Positions 25,075-33,536 of a DNA stretch of 64,000 bases are shown here, piece by piece (position 1 is the stretch's first letter; each line of letters begins with the position of its first letter). This DNA comes from Pseudoxanthomonas sp. GTDB lineage: Bacteria; Pseudomonadota; Gammaproteobacteria; Xanthomonadales; Xanthomonadaceae. The notes below the pieces were generated by a model. That model was not told the origin of the DNA, ran no database searches, and was given only the letters and a program-made list of their open reading frames with translations. The translations under genes and the position numbers were made by a program. The stretch lies in the NCBI RefSeq assembly GCF_027498035.1, contig NZ_CP114978.1, forward strand, positions 744,001 through 808,000, read 5' to 3'.

Positions 25075-25106
25075 TTGACTGGACCTGGCTGCAGACTCTG
25101 CATACT
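25075..25106 (+). promoter_or_regulatory. MerR-type promoter candidate for copAB
   Basis: TTGACT (25075-25080), a 20-bp spacer and CATACT (25101-25106) stand 36 bases before the copA start. Overlong 19-20-bp spacers are the hallmark of promoters activated by MerR-family metal sensors. The same arrangement precedes the MerR-family gene at 34628. Confidence 0.55.
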
Positions 25107-25141
25107 TGCCTGCCGTTTGCTACTGCGCCTGGAGTTGTTGG

Positions 25142-26992
25142 ATGTCGATGGATGGTTTTGAGCCGAGGCGGTTCGCAACGACGCGGCGCAGGTTTGTCAC
25201 GGGCAGCGGTCTGGCACTGGCGACTTCGGCGCTTTCGTTCCCGGGCTTGGTATCGGCGCGTTCCGTTGGCCAGGCCGTGTCATCGCCGCCCGTGGTTCCA
25301 GAGCTCCGCGGCAGTCACTTCGAACTGTCCCTCGGCGCGCTACCGGTCAACATCACCGGACGCCCGTCCCAGGCCGTGGCGGTCAATGGCTCGTTGCCAG
25401 GACCGACGCTGTACTGGCGCGAAGGCGACGAAGTCACCCTGAAAGTCACCAACCGCCTGGGTGTGGATACCTCATTGCACTGGCACGGAATCGTGCTGCC
25501 GGCAGTGATGGACGGCGTCCCGGGCCTGAGCTTCCACGGCATCGGCCCTTCGGAATCCTATCTTTATCGATTCACCTTGAAGCAGTCCGGGACGTACTGG
25601 TATCACGCGCACTCCAGCCTGCAGGAAGCCAAGGGGGCCTTTGGCGCCATCGTCGTGGCGCCGGCCGGACCGGACCCGGTTACCGCTGACCGTGACTACG
25701 TGTTGCTGCTGTCCGACTGGAGCGACGAGAACCCGCACGCCATCGTGCGCAAGTTGAAACTGCAGCCGGATTACTACAACGCCCACAAGCGCACGGTCGG
25801 TGATTTCGCCCGCGATGCACGCCAGCAAGGTTTCAAGGCCGCCGTGCAGGATCGCCGCATGTGGGGCCAGATGCGGATGAGTCCGACTGACCTGGCCGAC
25901 GTCACCGGGCTGACCTATACCTACCTGGTCAACGGCGCCAGCCCGGACGCCAACTGGAGCGGCCTATTCAAGCGTGGCGAACGCATCCGCCTGCGCTTCA
26001 TCAATGGCTCGGCGATGACATTCTTCGATGTGCGGATCCCGGGCCTGAAGATGACCGTGGTCGCTGCCGATGGCCAGCCGGTGCATCCGGTCAGCATCGA
26101 CGAGTTCCGCATCGCCGTAGCCGAAACGCTGGATGTGATTGTCCAGCCGCAGGAAGACCAGCCCTACACCGTGTTCTGCCAGGCCATGGATCGCAGCGGC
26201 TACGCGCGCGCCACCCTGGCGCCCCGCCCTGGCTTGCAGGCACCGGTGCCCGCACTCGATCCGCGGCCGATCCTGACGATGGCCGACATGGGCATGAGCA
26301 TGGACATGCACGGCGGCATGGCGCATGGCGCGATGCCGGCGGCGCCACAGGTCCATATGGACATGGACCACGCCGGCATGAACCACAGTGACATGCCCAC
26401 CATGGATCACTCGAGCATGGCTGGCATGGATCACGGCGCAGGAATGACCGGCATGCCTGTGCATGCACTGAACATCCAGCACCCCGCCAGCGAATCGAAC
26501 AATCCCGCCGTGGACATGCAGACCATGGCACCCAGTCGTGCGCAGGACGATCCTGGTATCGGCCTGCGCGGCAATGGGCGGCGCGTCTTGACCGCTGCCG
26601 ACCTGCACAGCACCTTCGACGATCCCGATCCGCGCGAACCTGCGCGCGACATCCAGCTGCACCTGACCGGCAACATGGAGCGCTATGTCTGGGGCTTCGA
26701 CGGCATTCCGTTTTCCAAGGCCAATCCGGTTCGGCTGAACTATGGCGAACGCGTCCGCATCGTGCTGGTCAACGACACCATGATGGAACACCCGATCCAC
26801 CTGCATGGCATGTGGAGCGACCTGGAAGACGCCGATGGCCAGTTCCAGGTGCGCCGCCACACGGTCAGCGTGCCGCCGGGCAGCGTGCGCAGCTATCGGG
26901 TCAGTGCCGATGCACTGGGACGCTGGGCCTTCCACTGCCACATGCTGCTGCACATGGAGTTGGGCATGTTCCGCGAGGTGCAGGTCGCATGA
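25142..26992 (+). CDS. copA: CopA-type multicopper oxidase (copper resistance)
   Basis: A 616-residue periplasmic multicopper oxidase of the CopA/PcoA class. A twin-arginine signal (ATTRRRFVTGSGLALATS) directs export of the folded enzyme. Copper ligands are HWHG (about 115), YWYHAHS (about 155), HPIHLHG (about 550) and HCHMLLHMELGM (about 598), giving intact type 1 and trinuclear sites. A Met/His-rich region at 380-440 (MDMDHAGMNHSDM...) binds extra Cu(I). It oxidises Cu(I) and sequesters copper. The ATG at 25142 has GGAG 7 bases upstream. The stop overlaps the original copB ATG (ATGA). Confidence 0.92.
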   Translation: MSMDGFEPRRFATTRRRFVTGSGLALATSALSFPGLVSARSVGQAVSSPPVVPELRGSHFELSLGALPVNITGRPSQAVAVNGSLPGPTLYWREGDEVTLKVTNRLGVDTSLHWHGIVLPAVMDGVPGLSFHGIGPSESYLYRFTLKQSGTYWYHAHSSLQEAKGAFGAIVVAPAGPDPVTADRDYVLLLSDWSDENPHAIVRKLKLQPDYYNAHKRTVGDFARDARQQGFKAAVQDRRMWGQMRMSPTDLADVTGLTYTYLVNGASPDANWSGLFKRGERIRLRFINGSAMTFFDVRIPGLKMTVVAADGQPVHPVSIDEFRIAVAETLDVIVQPQEDQPYTVFCQAMDRSGYARATLAPRPGLQAPVPALDPRPILTMADMGMSMDMHGGMAHGAMPAAPQVHMDMDHAGMNHSDMPTMDHSSMAGMDHGAGMTGMPVHALNIQHPASESNNPAVDMQTMAPSRAQDDPGIGLRGNGRRVLTAADLHSTFDDPDPREPARDIQLHLTGNMERYVWGFDGIPFSKANPVRLNYGERVRIVLVNDTMMEHPIHLHGMWSDLEDADGQFQVRRHTVSVPPGSVRSYRVSADALGRWAFHCHMLLHMELGMFREVQVA

Positions 26993-27028
26993 GTTCCCTG
27001 CACCGCTATTGTCGATTGGCGCTGGCCA

Positions 27029-28177
27029 GTGCGCTTGGCCGTGATTTGCAGCAATGCCCTGGCCCAGCAACACGATCACTCAGCCATGCAGATGCAGGAC
27101 ATGCCGGGCATGGACATGTCATCCATGCAGGATGACAACAAGCAGGACGACAAGAACAAGCCCGTCGCCAAACCCGCCGCCAAGCCGCAGGCAAGCAAGC
27201 CTGATCCGCACGCTGGCCACCACGGCATGAGCATGCCGATGGATCACAGCCAACATGCGCCAGCGAGCCCGGAAAAGACCGGTGCCCCAGCGAAGGCCAA
27301 GCCAAAATCGAGCCATGCCAAGCCAGCGAAAGCCAAATCGGCGCCACCGGCATCCGACCCGCATGCCGGCCATGCGATGCCGGCCGGAATGCCGATGGAC
27401 ATGCCCATGGACATGCAGGACGGTGCCGCGATGGGTCATGCCGGCCACGGCGCACATGCCCCCTCGCCTGCCGTGCTGCCCCCGCCGACACCCGAAGCAC
27501 TGGCTGCCGCATTCCCCGACCTGGGTGGCATGGACATGTCCCTGCACATGGACGACAACCCCACGGTTGCGGTCCTGCGCGCAGACCGGTTGGAGCATGT
27601 CGAAGGCGGCAGCACCGCGTGGGATGCGCGCTTCGGTATCGGTGGAAATTTCGACAAGTTCTGGCTGCGCAGCGAAGGCGAACAGACCCGCGGCGAACAG
27701 GCACAGGGCGATGTGCAGCTGCAGTGGTCGCACGCGACCGGCCCGTGGTGGGACCGCGTGGTGTCGCTGCGCAGCGATTTCGGTCCCGGCCCATCGCGGC
27801 AGTGGGCAGGCATCGGTGTGATGGGCCTTGCACCGTACAAGTTCGAGCTGGAGGCGCACGTCTACGCGGGGGAGCAAGGACGCCTGGCTGCACGCTTCGA
27901 AGGCGAGTACGAACTGCTGCTGACCAATCGCCTGATCCTGACGCCCCGCGTGGAGCTCAACGCCTACAGCAAGGACGATCCAGCCAATCGCATCGGCAAG
28001 GGCTTGAGTGACGGTGAAGCCGGCTTGCGCCTGCGCTATGAATTCACGCGCCAGTTCGCCCCCTACGTGGGCTATGCGTGGAGCCGCAGTTTCGGCGACA
28101 CCGCTGATCTTGCGCGCGCCCATGACGAAGCCGCGCTGGACCACGGCTGGGTCGCCGGCCTGCGCTTCTGGTTCTAG
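27029..28177 (+). CDS. copB: CopB outer-membrane copper resistance protein, frameshifted signal peptide
   Basis: The mature part is a normal CopB: a Met/His/Lys-rich N-terminal region (to about residue 160) and a beta-barrel ending in an aromatic Phe (VAGLRFWF). The expected start is the ATG at 26989, overlapping the copA stop, reading SSLHRYCRLALASAL. That frame is lost at a TT at 27035-27036; deleting one T restores ALAVICSNALAQQ, a proper signal peptide. As written, the only in-frame start is a GTG at 27029, giving a signal segment of 12 residues, too short to be efficient. Either the gene is inactivated or the sequence has an error. Confidence 0.82.
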   Translation: MRLAVICSNALAQQHDHSAMQMQDMPGMDMSSMQDDNKQDDKNKPVAKPAAKPQASKPDPHAGHHGMSMPMDHSQHAPASPEKTGAPAKAKPKSSHAKPAKAKSAPPASDPHAGHAMPAGMPMDMPMDMQDGAAMGHAGHGAHAPSPAVLPPPTPEALAAAFPDLGGMDMSLHMDDNPTVAVLRADRLEHVEGGSTAWDARFGIGGNFDKFWLRSEGEQTRGEQAQGDVQLQWSHATGPWWDRVVSLRSDFGPGPSRQWAGIGVMGLAPYKFELEAHVYAGEQGRLAARFEGEYELLLTNRLILTPRVELNAYSKDDPANRIGKGLSDGEAGLRLRYEFTRQFAPYVGYAWSRSFGDTADLARAHDEAALDHGWVAGLRFWF

Positions 28178-28198
28178 CCGTGCGACGGGGATGAGTCC

Positions 28199-28231
28199 GC
28201 AGATTCCCGCGCCGTTGCCGCGGGAATCTGC
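28199..28231. terminator. strong hairpin between copB and the convergent bestrophin gene
   Basis: GCAGATTCCCGC and GCGGGAATCTGC form a perfect 12-bp stem with a 9-nt loop 21 bases after the copB stop. No T run follows, so it is a probable but not classical terminator. Confidence 0.55.
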
Positions 28232-28285
28232 CCGCCAGGCGATGGCCGATGGCCCGACAGCTCGGCTTACGTAAAACCCTGGCAA

Positions 28286-29293
28286 TCAGAGCACGATTGG
28301 ACTGCTGGGCCCAGCATGCTCCGGAACGTCGAACTCGCCAAGCAACTGGCGCAGTTCCACCTCAAGCGAGACGCAGATCTGCGAGATGGGCACGTCGTTT
28401 GCACCGCCTTCGAATGGGTTGGCGCTGCTCTCGCCCACCTGGTCCAGCGCTGCGTACATCCAGCAGATCAGGGCGCTCAACGGGATCGCAAGCCACACCA
28501 TCCGGCCAGCCATGAACCCGTCGACAAGCCGATTCAGCGGTTCGAGTTCGTTGATCATGCCCAAGGGCAGGAGCAGGCACAGGATCCTCACGAAGATCGT
28601 GTTGACGATGGCGTACTGCCTTGGGTACGGGTAGTTCTTGATCTGCTCGCTCTTTGCTTGCAGGTCCTGGAATTCCCGCAGGATCTTCTGCAACTCGACG
28701 AAAAAGCTGGCTGGAATCCCACCTGCCGCGAGCATTGCCTTGAGCGCTTCGCTCTGCAGGCTCAGGACATGCGCCGCCTTGGCCTGCGACACCAGGATCT
28801 GGCTTCGCTCCTGCGGGGCCACGTATTTGGAAAGCTCATCTTCAAGCGTGCTTTCCTTCTCCGGGAAGCTGTAATGCTTCCGGTATTCGACATTGGGCGC
28901 TTGCTGCAACGTTTCCCATGCCTTGCTGTCACGCATCTGGTAGCGGAGTGCGGTCAACCATGCGAGATGTCGATAGACCAGTCGCCTGCCCTCCTCGGCA
29001 TCGGGCACGTAGTCGCGACTCATCGCTCCCCATAGGCGACTCATTGCAGCGATGGAAGCCCAGACCCGCTGTGCTTCCCATGTCCTGTTATAGGTCTGGG
29101 TGTTCTTGAACCCAGCCATCAGCGCGACTGTCGTACCCAGCATCAGGACCACACCCCATGGGATTGCCAGCCACCTGTAGCCGGCCATCTGGTAGAGCAG
29201 CACCGGGATGATGCTGAGGACGACAAGGGCATAGAGCGACCGTCGTGTCCAGAAGACGAATTCGGAAATCCTGTAGGAATGTCCAGTGTGCAT
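28286..29293 (-). CDS. bestrophin-like (YneE/UPF0187) membrane protein
   Basis: A 335-residue protein of the bacterial bestrophin family, inner-membrane pentameric ion channels. Hydrophobic helices lie at about 15-65 (SLYALVVLSIIPVLLYQMAG, then GVVLMLGTTVALMAGF). The conserved NTQTYNRTWEAQRVWASIA follows, then the helical cytoplasmic part and a second pair of membrane helices near 245-295. The ATG at 29293 has GGAG 9 bases upstream. It lies downstream of a GST gene on the same strand. The ion conducted cannot be told from the sequence. Confidence 0.85.
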   Translation of the reverse strand: MHTGHSYRISEFVFWTRRSLYALVVLSIIPVLLYQMAGYRWLAIPWGVVLMLGTTVALMAGFKNTQTYNRTWEAQRVWASIAAMSRLWGAMSRDYVPDAEEGRRLVYRHLAWLTALRYQMRDSKAWETLQQAPNVEYRKHYSFPEKESTLEDELSKYVAPQERSQILVSQAKAAHVLSLQSEALKAMLAAGGIPASFFVELQKILREFQDLQAKSEQIKNYPYPRQYAIVNTIFVRILCLLLPLGMINELEPLNRLVDGFMAGRMVWLAIPLSALICWMYAALDQVGESSANPFEGGANDVPISQICVSLEVELRQLLGEFDVPEHAGPSSPIVL

Positions 29294-29381
29294 CGCAGCA
29301 GACTCCATGCGCGGGAAGTGTGGGAACGGCGGCGCGCAGCGGATGCGGCGGCAGCGGAAAGACCGGGCGAATCTGCGCCTT

Positions 29382-30008
29382 TCAGGCGACTCGCAACCCC
29401 GGTTCGCCCTCTTCGTGGGCGATCGCTTCGGACACGCTGGCATCGTCCGACATGCGTTCCATGAAGCGCCGCAGGTTGGCGAACGCATCCAGCGGGATGT
29501 GCTTGCGTGCGGCCCATCTGAGCATGACGAAGAGGTAGGGATCGGCGACCGAGCGCATGCCAGTGAGCCACGCCTTGCCCTCCAGCTGCCGGTCGAGGAT
29601 GGACAGGTGTCCAAGCACCTGTTTCCTCGCCTGTTCCGCCAGCGGTTCGATCATTGCCTCCCCGGGCAGGAATCGCGCCGGTGAGAAGAGTGGCTTGAAT
29701 GCACCGTGCACATCGGAGTTGAGGTAGGCGAGCCATCGCAGGGTCTGGGCCCGCCCCTTTGCACCATCACCAAACAAGCCGGCCCCAGGGGACTGTGCAG
29801 CGACATAGTCCAGGATCGCCACATTCTCGGAGAGCACGAAATCCCCGTGCACCAGCAACGGCACGACGCCACTCGGATTCAACGCGAGATAGGCCTGCGA
29901 TTTGATGGATTCCCCGTCCATGCGGATGGCGTCGTGTTCCACACCCACCCACTTCAGGACGATATGCCCTGCGAGCGAACACGCCCCTGGCAAGTAGTAA
30001 AGCTTCAT
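29382..30008 (-). CDS. glutathione S-transferase family protein
   Basis: A 208-residue cytoplasmic GST. The N-terminal thioredoxin-like domain (KLYYLPGACSLAGHIVLKWV, with LNPSGVVPLL and the cis-Pro, then LSENVAILDYVA) binds glutathione. PGACSL is typical of the beta class with a catalytic Cys. The helical C-terminal domain contains GKAWLTGMRSVADPYLFVML, the N-capping Asp motif. AGGA lies 6 bases before the ATG at 30008; an ATG at 30014 is also in frame. Confidence 0.88.
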   Translation of the reverse strand: MKLYYLPGACSLAGHIVLKWVGVEHDAIRMDGESIKSQAYLALNPSGVVPLLVHGDFVLSENVAILDYVAAQSPGAGLFGDGAKGRAQTLRWLAYLNSDVHGAFKPLFSPARFLPGEAMIEPLAEQARKQVLGHLSILDRQLEGKAWLTGMRSVADPYLFVMLRWAARKHIPLDAFANLRRFMERMSDDASVSEAIAHEEGEPGLRVA

Positions 30009-30084
30009 GTTCATTCCTGTGCGTGCAGGCGGGAGGGGCTGCAAGGAGCACGGCTTGGCGCCGGCGCGAGCCCATCGATGAATT

Positions 30085-30855
30085 TCAGGTATGGGCCGCC
30101 GCGCCGGCCAGTCCGGATCGCGCTACCCACTGGTCGAATGTGATCGAACCCAGCCAGGGCATGCCTGATGGAACGAGCGTGTCCTGCTGAAGCCTGGCGC
30201 CGAAGTAACGCGCATCCGCGTCGCTGACGACTTCGCGCTGGTCACCGGTGGCATCCATGAAACGCCGTGCCAGGTCCGATAACGACATGCGCTCAGGGCC
30301 AGCGATCTCGACGATGCCGTTCTGCGGCGCCTGCAATGCGATACGCGCCACAGCCTCAGCCACTTCTTCGGCAGCGATCGGCTGGATCAGCGCGGGCGAC
30401 AGGCGCACCTGGCCGCCTTCGACAGCTGCGTTGACGATGCCCGGCAGGAATTCGAGGAACTGGGTCGAGTGCACGATGGTGTAAGCCACGCCGGACTGGC
30501 GGATCAACGCTTCCTGGGCGATCTTGCCGCGGAAATACCCACTTTCGACCAGCTTCGCGGTGCCGACCACCGACAAGGCGACATGGTGGCGCACGCCCGC
30601 CCGCGTTTCGGCGCCCAGCACATTGCGGCCTGCGGTCTGGAAGAACGACAGCACGGCGTCGTCCGCGAACGAAGGAGAATTGGCCAGGTCCACCACGATG
30701 TCCGTGCCAGCCATGGCGTCGTCCAGCCCGGCACCGGTGAGGATGTCGATGCCCGTGGAAGGCGCGGCGGCCAGGACCTCGTGTCCCTGCTCGCTCAATC
30801 GCGAAACCACCTTGCTTCCGATCAGTCCGGTACCGCCGATAACCACGATCTTCAT
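30085..30855 (-). CDS. NmrA-like/atypical SDR NAD(P)-binding protein
   Basis: A 256-residue protein beginning KIVVIGGTGLIGSKVVSRL, the extended-type glycine-rich nucleotide motif (GxxGxxG). VDLANSPSFADDA, HHVALSVVGTAKL and YTIVHSTQFLEF are typical of the atypical SDR/NmrA group, which lacks the YxxxK pair and often acts as a redox sensor or epimerase. GAGG lies upstream of the ATG. Oxidoreductase/epimerase genes of this type are one of the three kinds of partner found with ECF41 sigma factors, and such a sigma gene is 2.7 kb away. Confidence 0.82.
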   Translation of the reverse strand: MKIVVIGGTGLIGSKVVSRLSEQGHEVLAAAPSTGIDILTGAGLDDAMAGTDIVVDLANSPSFADDAVLSFFQTAGRNVLGAETRAGVRHHVALSVVGTAKLVESGYFRGKIAQEALIRQSGVAYTIVHSTQFLEFLPGIVNAAVEGGQVRLSPALIQPIAAEEVAEAVARIALQAPQNGIVEIAGPERMSLSDLARRFMDATGDQREVVSDADARYFGARLQQDTLVPSGMPWLGSITFDQWVARSGLAGAAAHT

Positions 30856-31018
30856 ATTGCACCTCGATCCATGCAGTGAAATGGGAACGCCCGCCGGCAA
30901 TGGCCAACGAGCGGGGAAATGCTAGGAGCGTCGAGCAGGCGCAAGTAGCCCTCGCACGGTCCGCACGGTGTTGCCGGCAACGCACCAATGCCCGTGCTCA
31001 TCCGTGGATGTCGTGGCC

Positions 31019-32035
31019 TCAGGGCGCATGGGTATCCGATTCATGACCCGTGCCGTGCTGGCCTACCCGTGTAGCGCAGCCAAGGTCCAGGGATCGCACC
31101 TGCTGGCTGATGAAGTCGATGAAGACGCGGATGCGCTTGGGCAGCTGCTGCCGACTCAGGTAGCACAGGTAGTGGCCACCGTCGTCCGGTGCATAAGGCC
31201 GCAGGCAGGACACCAGCTGGCCACGACGCAGGAGATCGCAGACCTGGAAGGCCGGCATCTGGGCCAGCCCCTGCCCTTCGAGCACGGCCTGCAACATGAG
31301 TTCGTCGTCGTTCAACACGATGTCACCGGCCGGCGAAACCGTCTGCGCGCGTCCATCGACACTGAAATCCCAACTACGAAGGCGCCCATTGGCCAACCTG
31401 CGATTGATGCAGGCGTGCGTGGCCAGCTCCGCCAGCGAAGTCGGCAAGCCGTGGCGCCCGGCGTACCCGGGTGACGCGCACACCAGCCGTTGCATCGGGA
31501 TCAGTTGCTTTGCGATGAGTTGGCTGTCATCCAGCCGGCCGTCGCGGAACACCACGTCGATCCGGTCGACCGCCAGGTCGACGGAACGCTCGTCCAGCAG
31601 CAACTCGATACCAACGGCCGGATAGCGCAGGCGGAACTCCCCCAACAGCGGCGCCAGCACCTTGCGCCCGAAGGCATGCGTGGCGCCGATGCGCAGTTGC
31701 CCGCGCGGCGGTCCATCGCGCAGGTCGCGGATCTCATCCAGGGCCTGCACGATGCGGTCGACGCCGGGGCGGCAATTGGCCAGGAACAATTCGCCCTCAC
31801 TGGTCAAGGACGTCGACCGGGTCGTTCTGGAAAACAACCGTGCGCCCAGGTGTTCTTCCAGGCGCTGCACGCTCCGGCTGACCGCCGACCTGCCCACGCC
31901 CAGCCGGTCGGCGGCCCGCGCAAAACTTCCCTCCGTCGCCACGGTGATGAAGGCGACCACGCCTGCATAGCTTGCGGAGAAGCTGGCCAACGGTGCATCG
32001 GGACGATCGATGGAGACGCGGGTCATCGTATTCAT
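31019..32035 (-). CDS. LysR-family transcriptional regulator
   Basis: A 338-residue LysR regulator. The winged HTH is at about residues 22-80 (VVAFITVATEGSFARAADRL, SAVSRSVQRLEEHLGARLF), followed by a periplasmic-binding-protein-like effector domain (GQLRIGATHAFGRKVLAPLL). Its ATG at 32035 overlaps the stop of the small sigma-region-4 gene (ATGA), so it is probably translated with it. An ECF41-type promoter precedes that pair. It is divergent from the AhpD/cupin genes and a natural candidate to regulate them. Confidence 0.88.
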   Translation of the reverse strand: MNTMTRVSIDRPDAPLASFSASYAGVVAFITVATEGSFARAADRLGVGRSAVSRSVQRLEEHLGARLFSRTTRSTSLTSEGELFLANCRPGVDRIVQALDEIRDLRDGPPRGQLRIGATHAFGRKVLAPLLGEFRLRYPAVGIELLLDERSVDLAVDRIDVVFRDGRLDDSQLIAKQLIPMQRLVCASPGYAGRHGLPTSLAELATHACINRRLANGRLRSWDFSVDGRAQTVSPAGDIVLNDDELMLQAVLEGQGLAQMPAFQVCDLLRRGQLVSCLRPYAPDDGGHYLCYLSRQQLPKRIRVFIDFISQQVRSLDLGCATRVGQHGTGHESDTHAP

Positions 32036-32301
32036 GGACAAGGCCCTGCCCGGCCGCAAAGCGGTTGCATGCGGGTTGCTGCATGCGCGCGTGCACGCGC
32101 CACATGGTCCCGGCAGGTTTCCACCGGCAGGCCCAGCACGCATGCGATCTCGTCGTAGCTCGCCTCGAAAGCCTCGTGCAACAGGAACGCCGCCCGAACC
32201 TCCGGCGGCAGCGCGGCCACGGCCGTGAGGAATGCGAGCCATATCCGATCCCCTGCAGAGATCGCAGGGTTCGGCATCCCGTCATCTTTGGTGCTGGACA
32301 T
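32032..32301 (-). CDS. free-standing sigma-70 region 4 domain protein
   Basis: An 89-residue ORF consisting almost entirely of an ECF sigma region 4: WLAFLTAVAALPPEVRAAFL, LHEAFEASYDEIACVLGL, ETCRDHVARARAHA. It closely parallels region 4 of the full ECF41 factor at 33537 (VLERLAPEARAAYLLREVFD). No region 2 is present upstream. The ATG at 32301 stands 8 bases after the -10 element of an ECF41-type promoter. Its stop overlaps the LysR start. It could be a decayed sigma gene, or a functional fragment that competes at -35 elements. The intact frame and coupling favour expression. Confidence 0.6.
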   Translation of the reverse strand: MSSTKDDGMPNPAISAGDRIWLAFLTAVAALPPEVRAAFLLHEAFEASYDEIACVLGLPVETCRDHVARARAHAATRMQPLCGRAGPCP

Positions 32302-32309
32302 GACCCAAG

Positions 32310-32336
32310 GTCGGACGAGCGCATGCATCTGTGACA
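32310..32336 (-). promoter_or_regulatory. ECF41-type promoter for the region-4/LysR pair
   Basis: On the minus strand: TGTCACA (32336-32330), exactly 16 bp, CGAC (32313-32310), then CTTGGGTC and the ATG. From memory, the ECF41 consensus is TGTCACA-N16-CGTC. The same layout precedes the ECF41 gene itself. Confidence 0.65.
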
Positions 32337-32475
32337 TGCCGGTGCATTGGTGCCTGGCGCTCAACATGGCGCGTCCCTGCGCCGGTCTAGCCGCTGCCGC
32401 AGGCGCCGCCTAGATTTTCCCGGGACCAGAGCGCATCCGCGCCCGGCGGCCATCACTCGACATGGAGATTCCAAC

Positions 32476-32955
32476 GTGAGCCAACGCATCGACTACCAGA
32501 AGCAATCCCCCGAACTGTTCAAGAAGTTCGTCGAGTTCAACCTGCTGGTGAAGGAGTCAGCGATCGAGGAATCGATCCAGGACCTGGTCTCCATCCGCGC
32601 CTCGCAGATCAACGGATGCACGTTCTGCCTGGACATGCACGTGAAGCAGGCCACCATCCATGGCGAACGCGCCTTGCGCCTGCACCACCTGGCAGGCTGG
32701 CGTGAATCCACGCTGTTTATCCCGCGCGAACGCGCCGCGCTGGCATGGGCGGAAGTGCTGACGCAGCTTCCCGCGCAAGGCATCCCGGACGAACTCTACG
32801 AGCGCGTGCGCGGCCAACTGTCGGAGAAGGAGCTATCGGATCTCACCTTCCTGGTGATGGCGATCAACGCATGGAACCGCGTCAACGTCGGCTTCCGCAC
32901 CGTCCCGGGCAGCTACGACAAGGCCTTCGGCCTGGACAAGGCCAAGTTGTCCTGA
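32476..32955 (+). CDS. carboxymuconolactone decarboxylase/AhpD-family protein
   Basis: A 159-residue CMD-family protein. CTFCLDMHVKQA gives the AhpD-type CxxC with the downstream His, a thiol-based peroxidatic or disulfide-reducing site. Helices on each side (QDLVSIRASQINGCTF, ELSDLTFLVMAINAWNRV) are typical. A GTG at 32476 is the start: GGAG is 8 bases upstream, and the family begins near SQRIDYQKQSPEL. CMD proteins are the commonest genomic partner of ECF41 sigma factors. A cupin gene follows 62 bases downstream. Confidence 0.88.
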   Translation: MSQRIDYQKQSPELFKKFVEFNLLVKESAIEESIQDLVSIRASQINGCTFCLDMHVKQATIHGERALRLHHLAGWRESTLFIPRERAALAWAEVLTQLPAQGIPDELYERVRGQLSEKELSDLTFLVMAINAWNRVNVGFRTVPGSYDKAFGLDKAKLS

Positions 32956-33017
32956 CCCGCACCCCGCGCTTTCCGCGGACGCGCGCGCGAGCCGCTGCAA
33001 CGGAACCTGGAGTTCTC

Positions 33018-33452
33018 ATGCGTACTGTTTCCCTCTCCCTCTTGTGCCTGTCGGCGCTGTTATCGTCTGGCGCTTCGGTGGCCCACGACACGGCGCGCCA
33101 CGATGCGGGCCACGACAACACCCCGCTCCCCATCGTGACCCCGGTCATGACCCGGACACTGCCCGACTACCCCGGCAAGGAAGCGCAGATGATCACGGTC
33201 GAGTACCCCCCGGGCGCCGCAGACCCGGTGCATCGTCATAACGCGAACGGATTCATCTATGTCCTCGATGGATCGATCGTGATGGGCGTCAAGGGCGGCG
33301 AAGAGGTCACCCTGACGGCCGGGCAGAGTTTCTACGAAGGGCCTGACGACATCCACACGGTCGGACGCAACGCCAGCATGGACAAGCCGGCGAGGTTCCT
33401 GGTGCTGTTGCTGAAGGACGCCGGCAAGCCGGCGGTGATTCCGGTCCCCTGA
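33018..33452 (+). CDS. exported cupin-domain protein
   Basis: A 144-residue protein with a signal peptide (RTVSLSLLCLSALLSSGASVAHD) and a single cupin barrel: YPPGAADPVHRHNANGFIYV carries the metal-binding His residues and Glu-equivalent of motif 1, and GPDDIHTVGRN carries motif 2. CTGGAG stands 5 bases before the ATG. A periplasmic metal-dependent enzyme or sensor is likely; the substrate is unknown. It belongs to the same unit as the AhpD-like gene. Confidence 0.82.
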   Translation: MRTVSLSLLCLSALLSSGASVAHDTARHDAGHDNTPLPIVTPVMTRTLPDYPGKEAQMITVEYPPGAADPVHRHNANGFIYVLDGSIVMGVKGGEEVTLTAGQSFYEGPDDIHTVGRNASMDKPARFLVLLLKDAGKPAVIPVP

Positions 33453-33500
33453 GGGCTGCACCGGCATCCGGCGGACCAGCGGTCCGCCGGGATCGCCTTG

Positions 33501-33527
33501 CGTCACAATCGGGCTTCGTGATCCGAC
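33501..33527 (+). promoter_or_regulatory. ECF41-type autoregulatory promoter
   Basis: CGTCACA (33501-33507), 16 bp, CGAC (33524-33527), then nine bases to the ATG of the sigma gene. It matches TGTCACA-N16-CGTC except for one base in each element, and shares TCCGACCTT with the promoter at 32310-32336. Confidence 0.6.
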
Positions 33528-33536
33528 CTTTGATGT

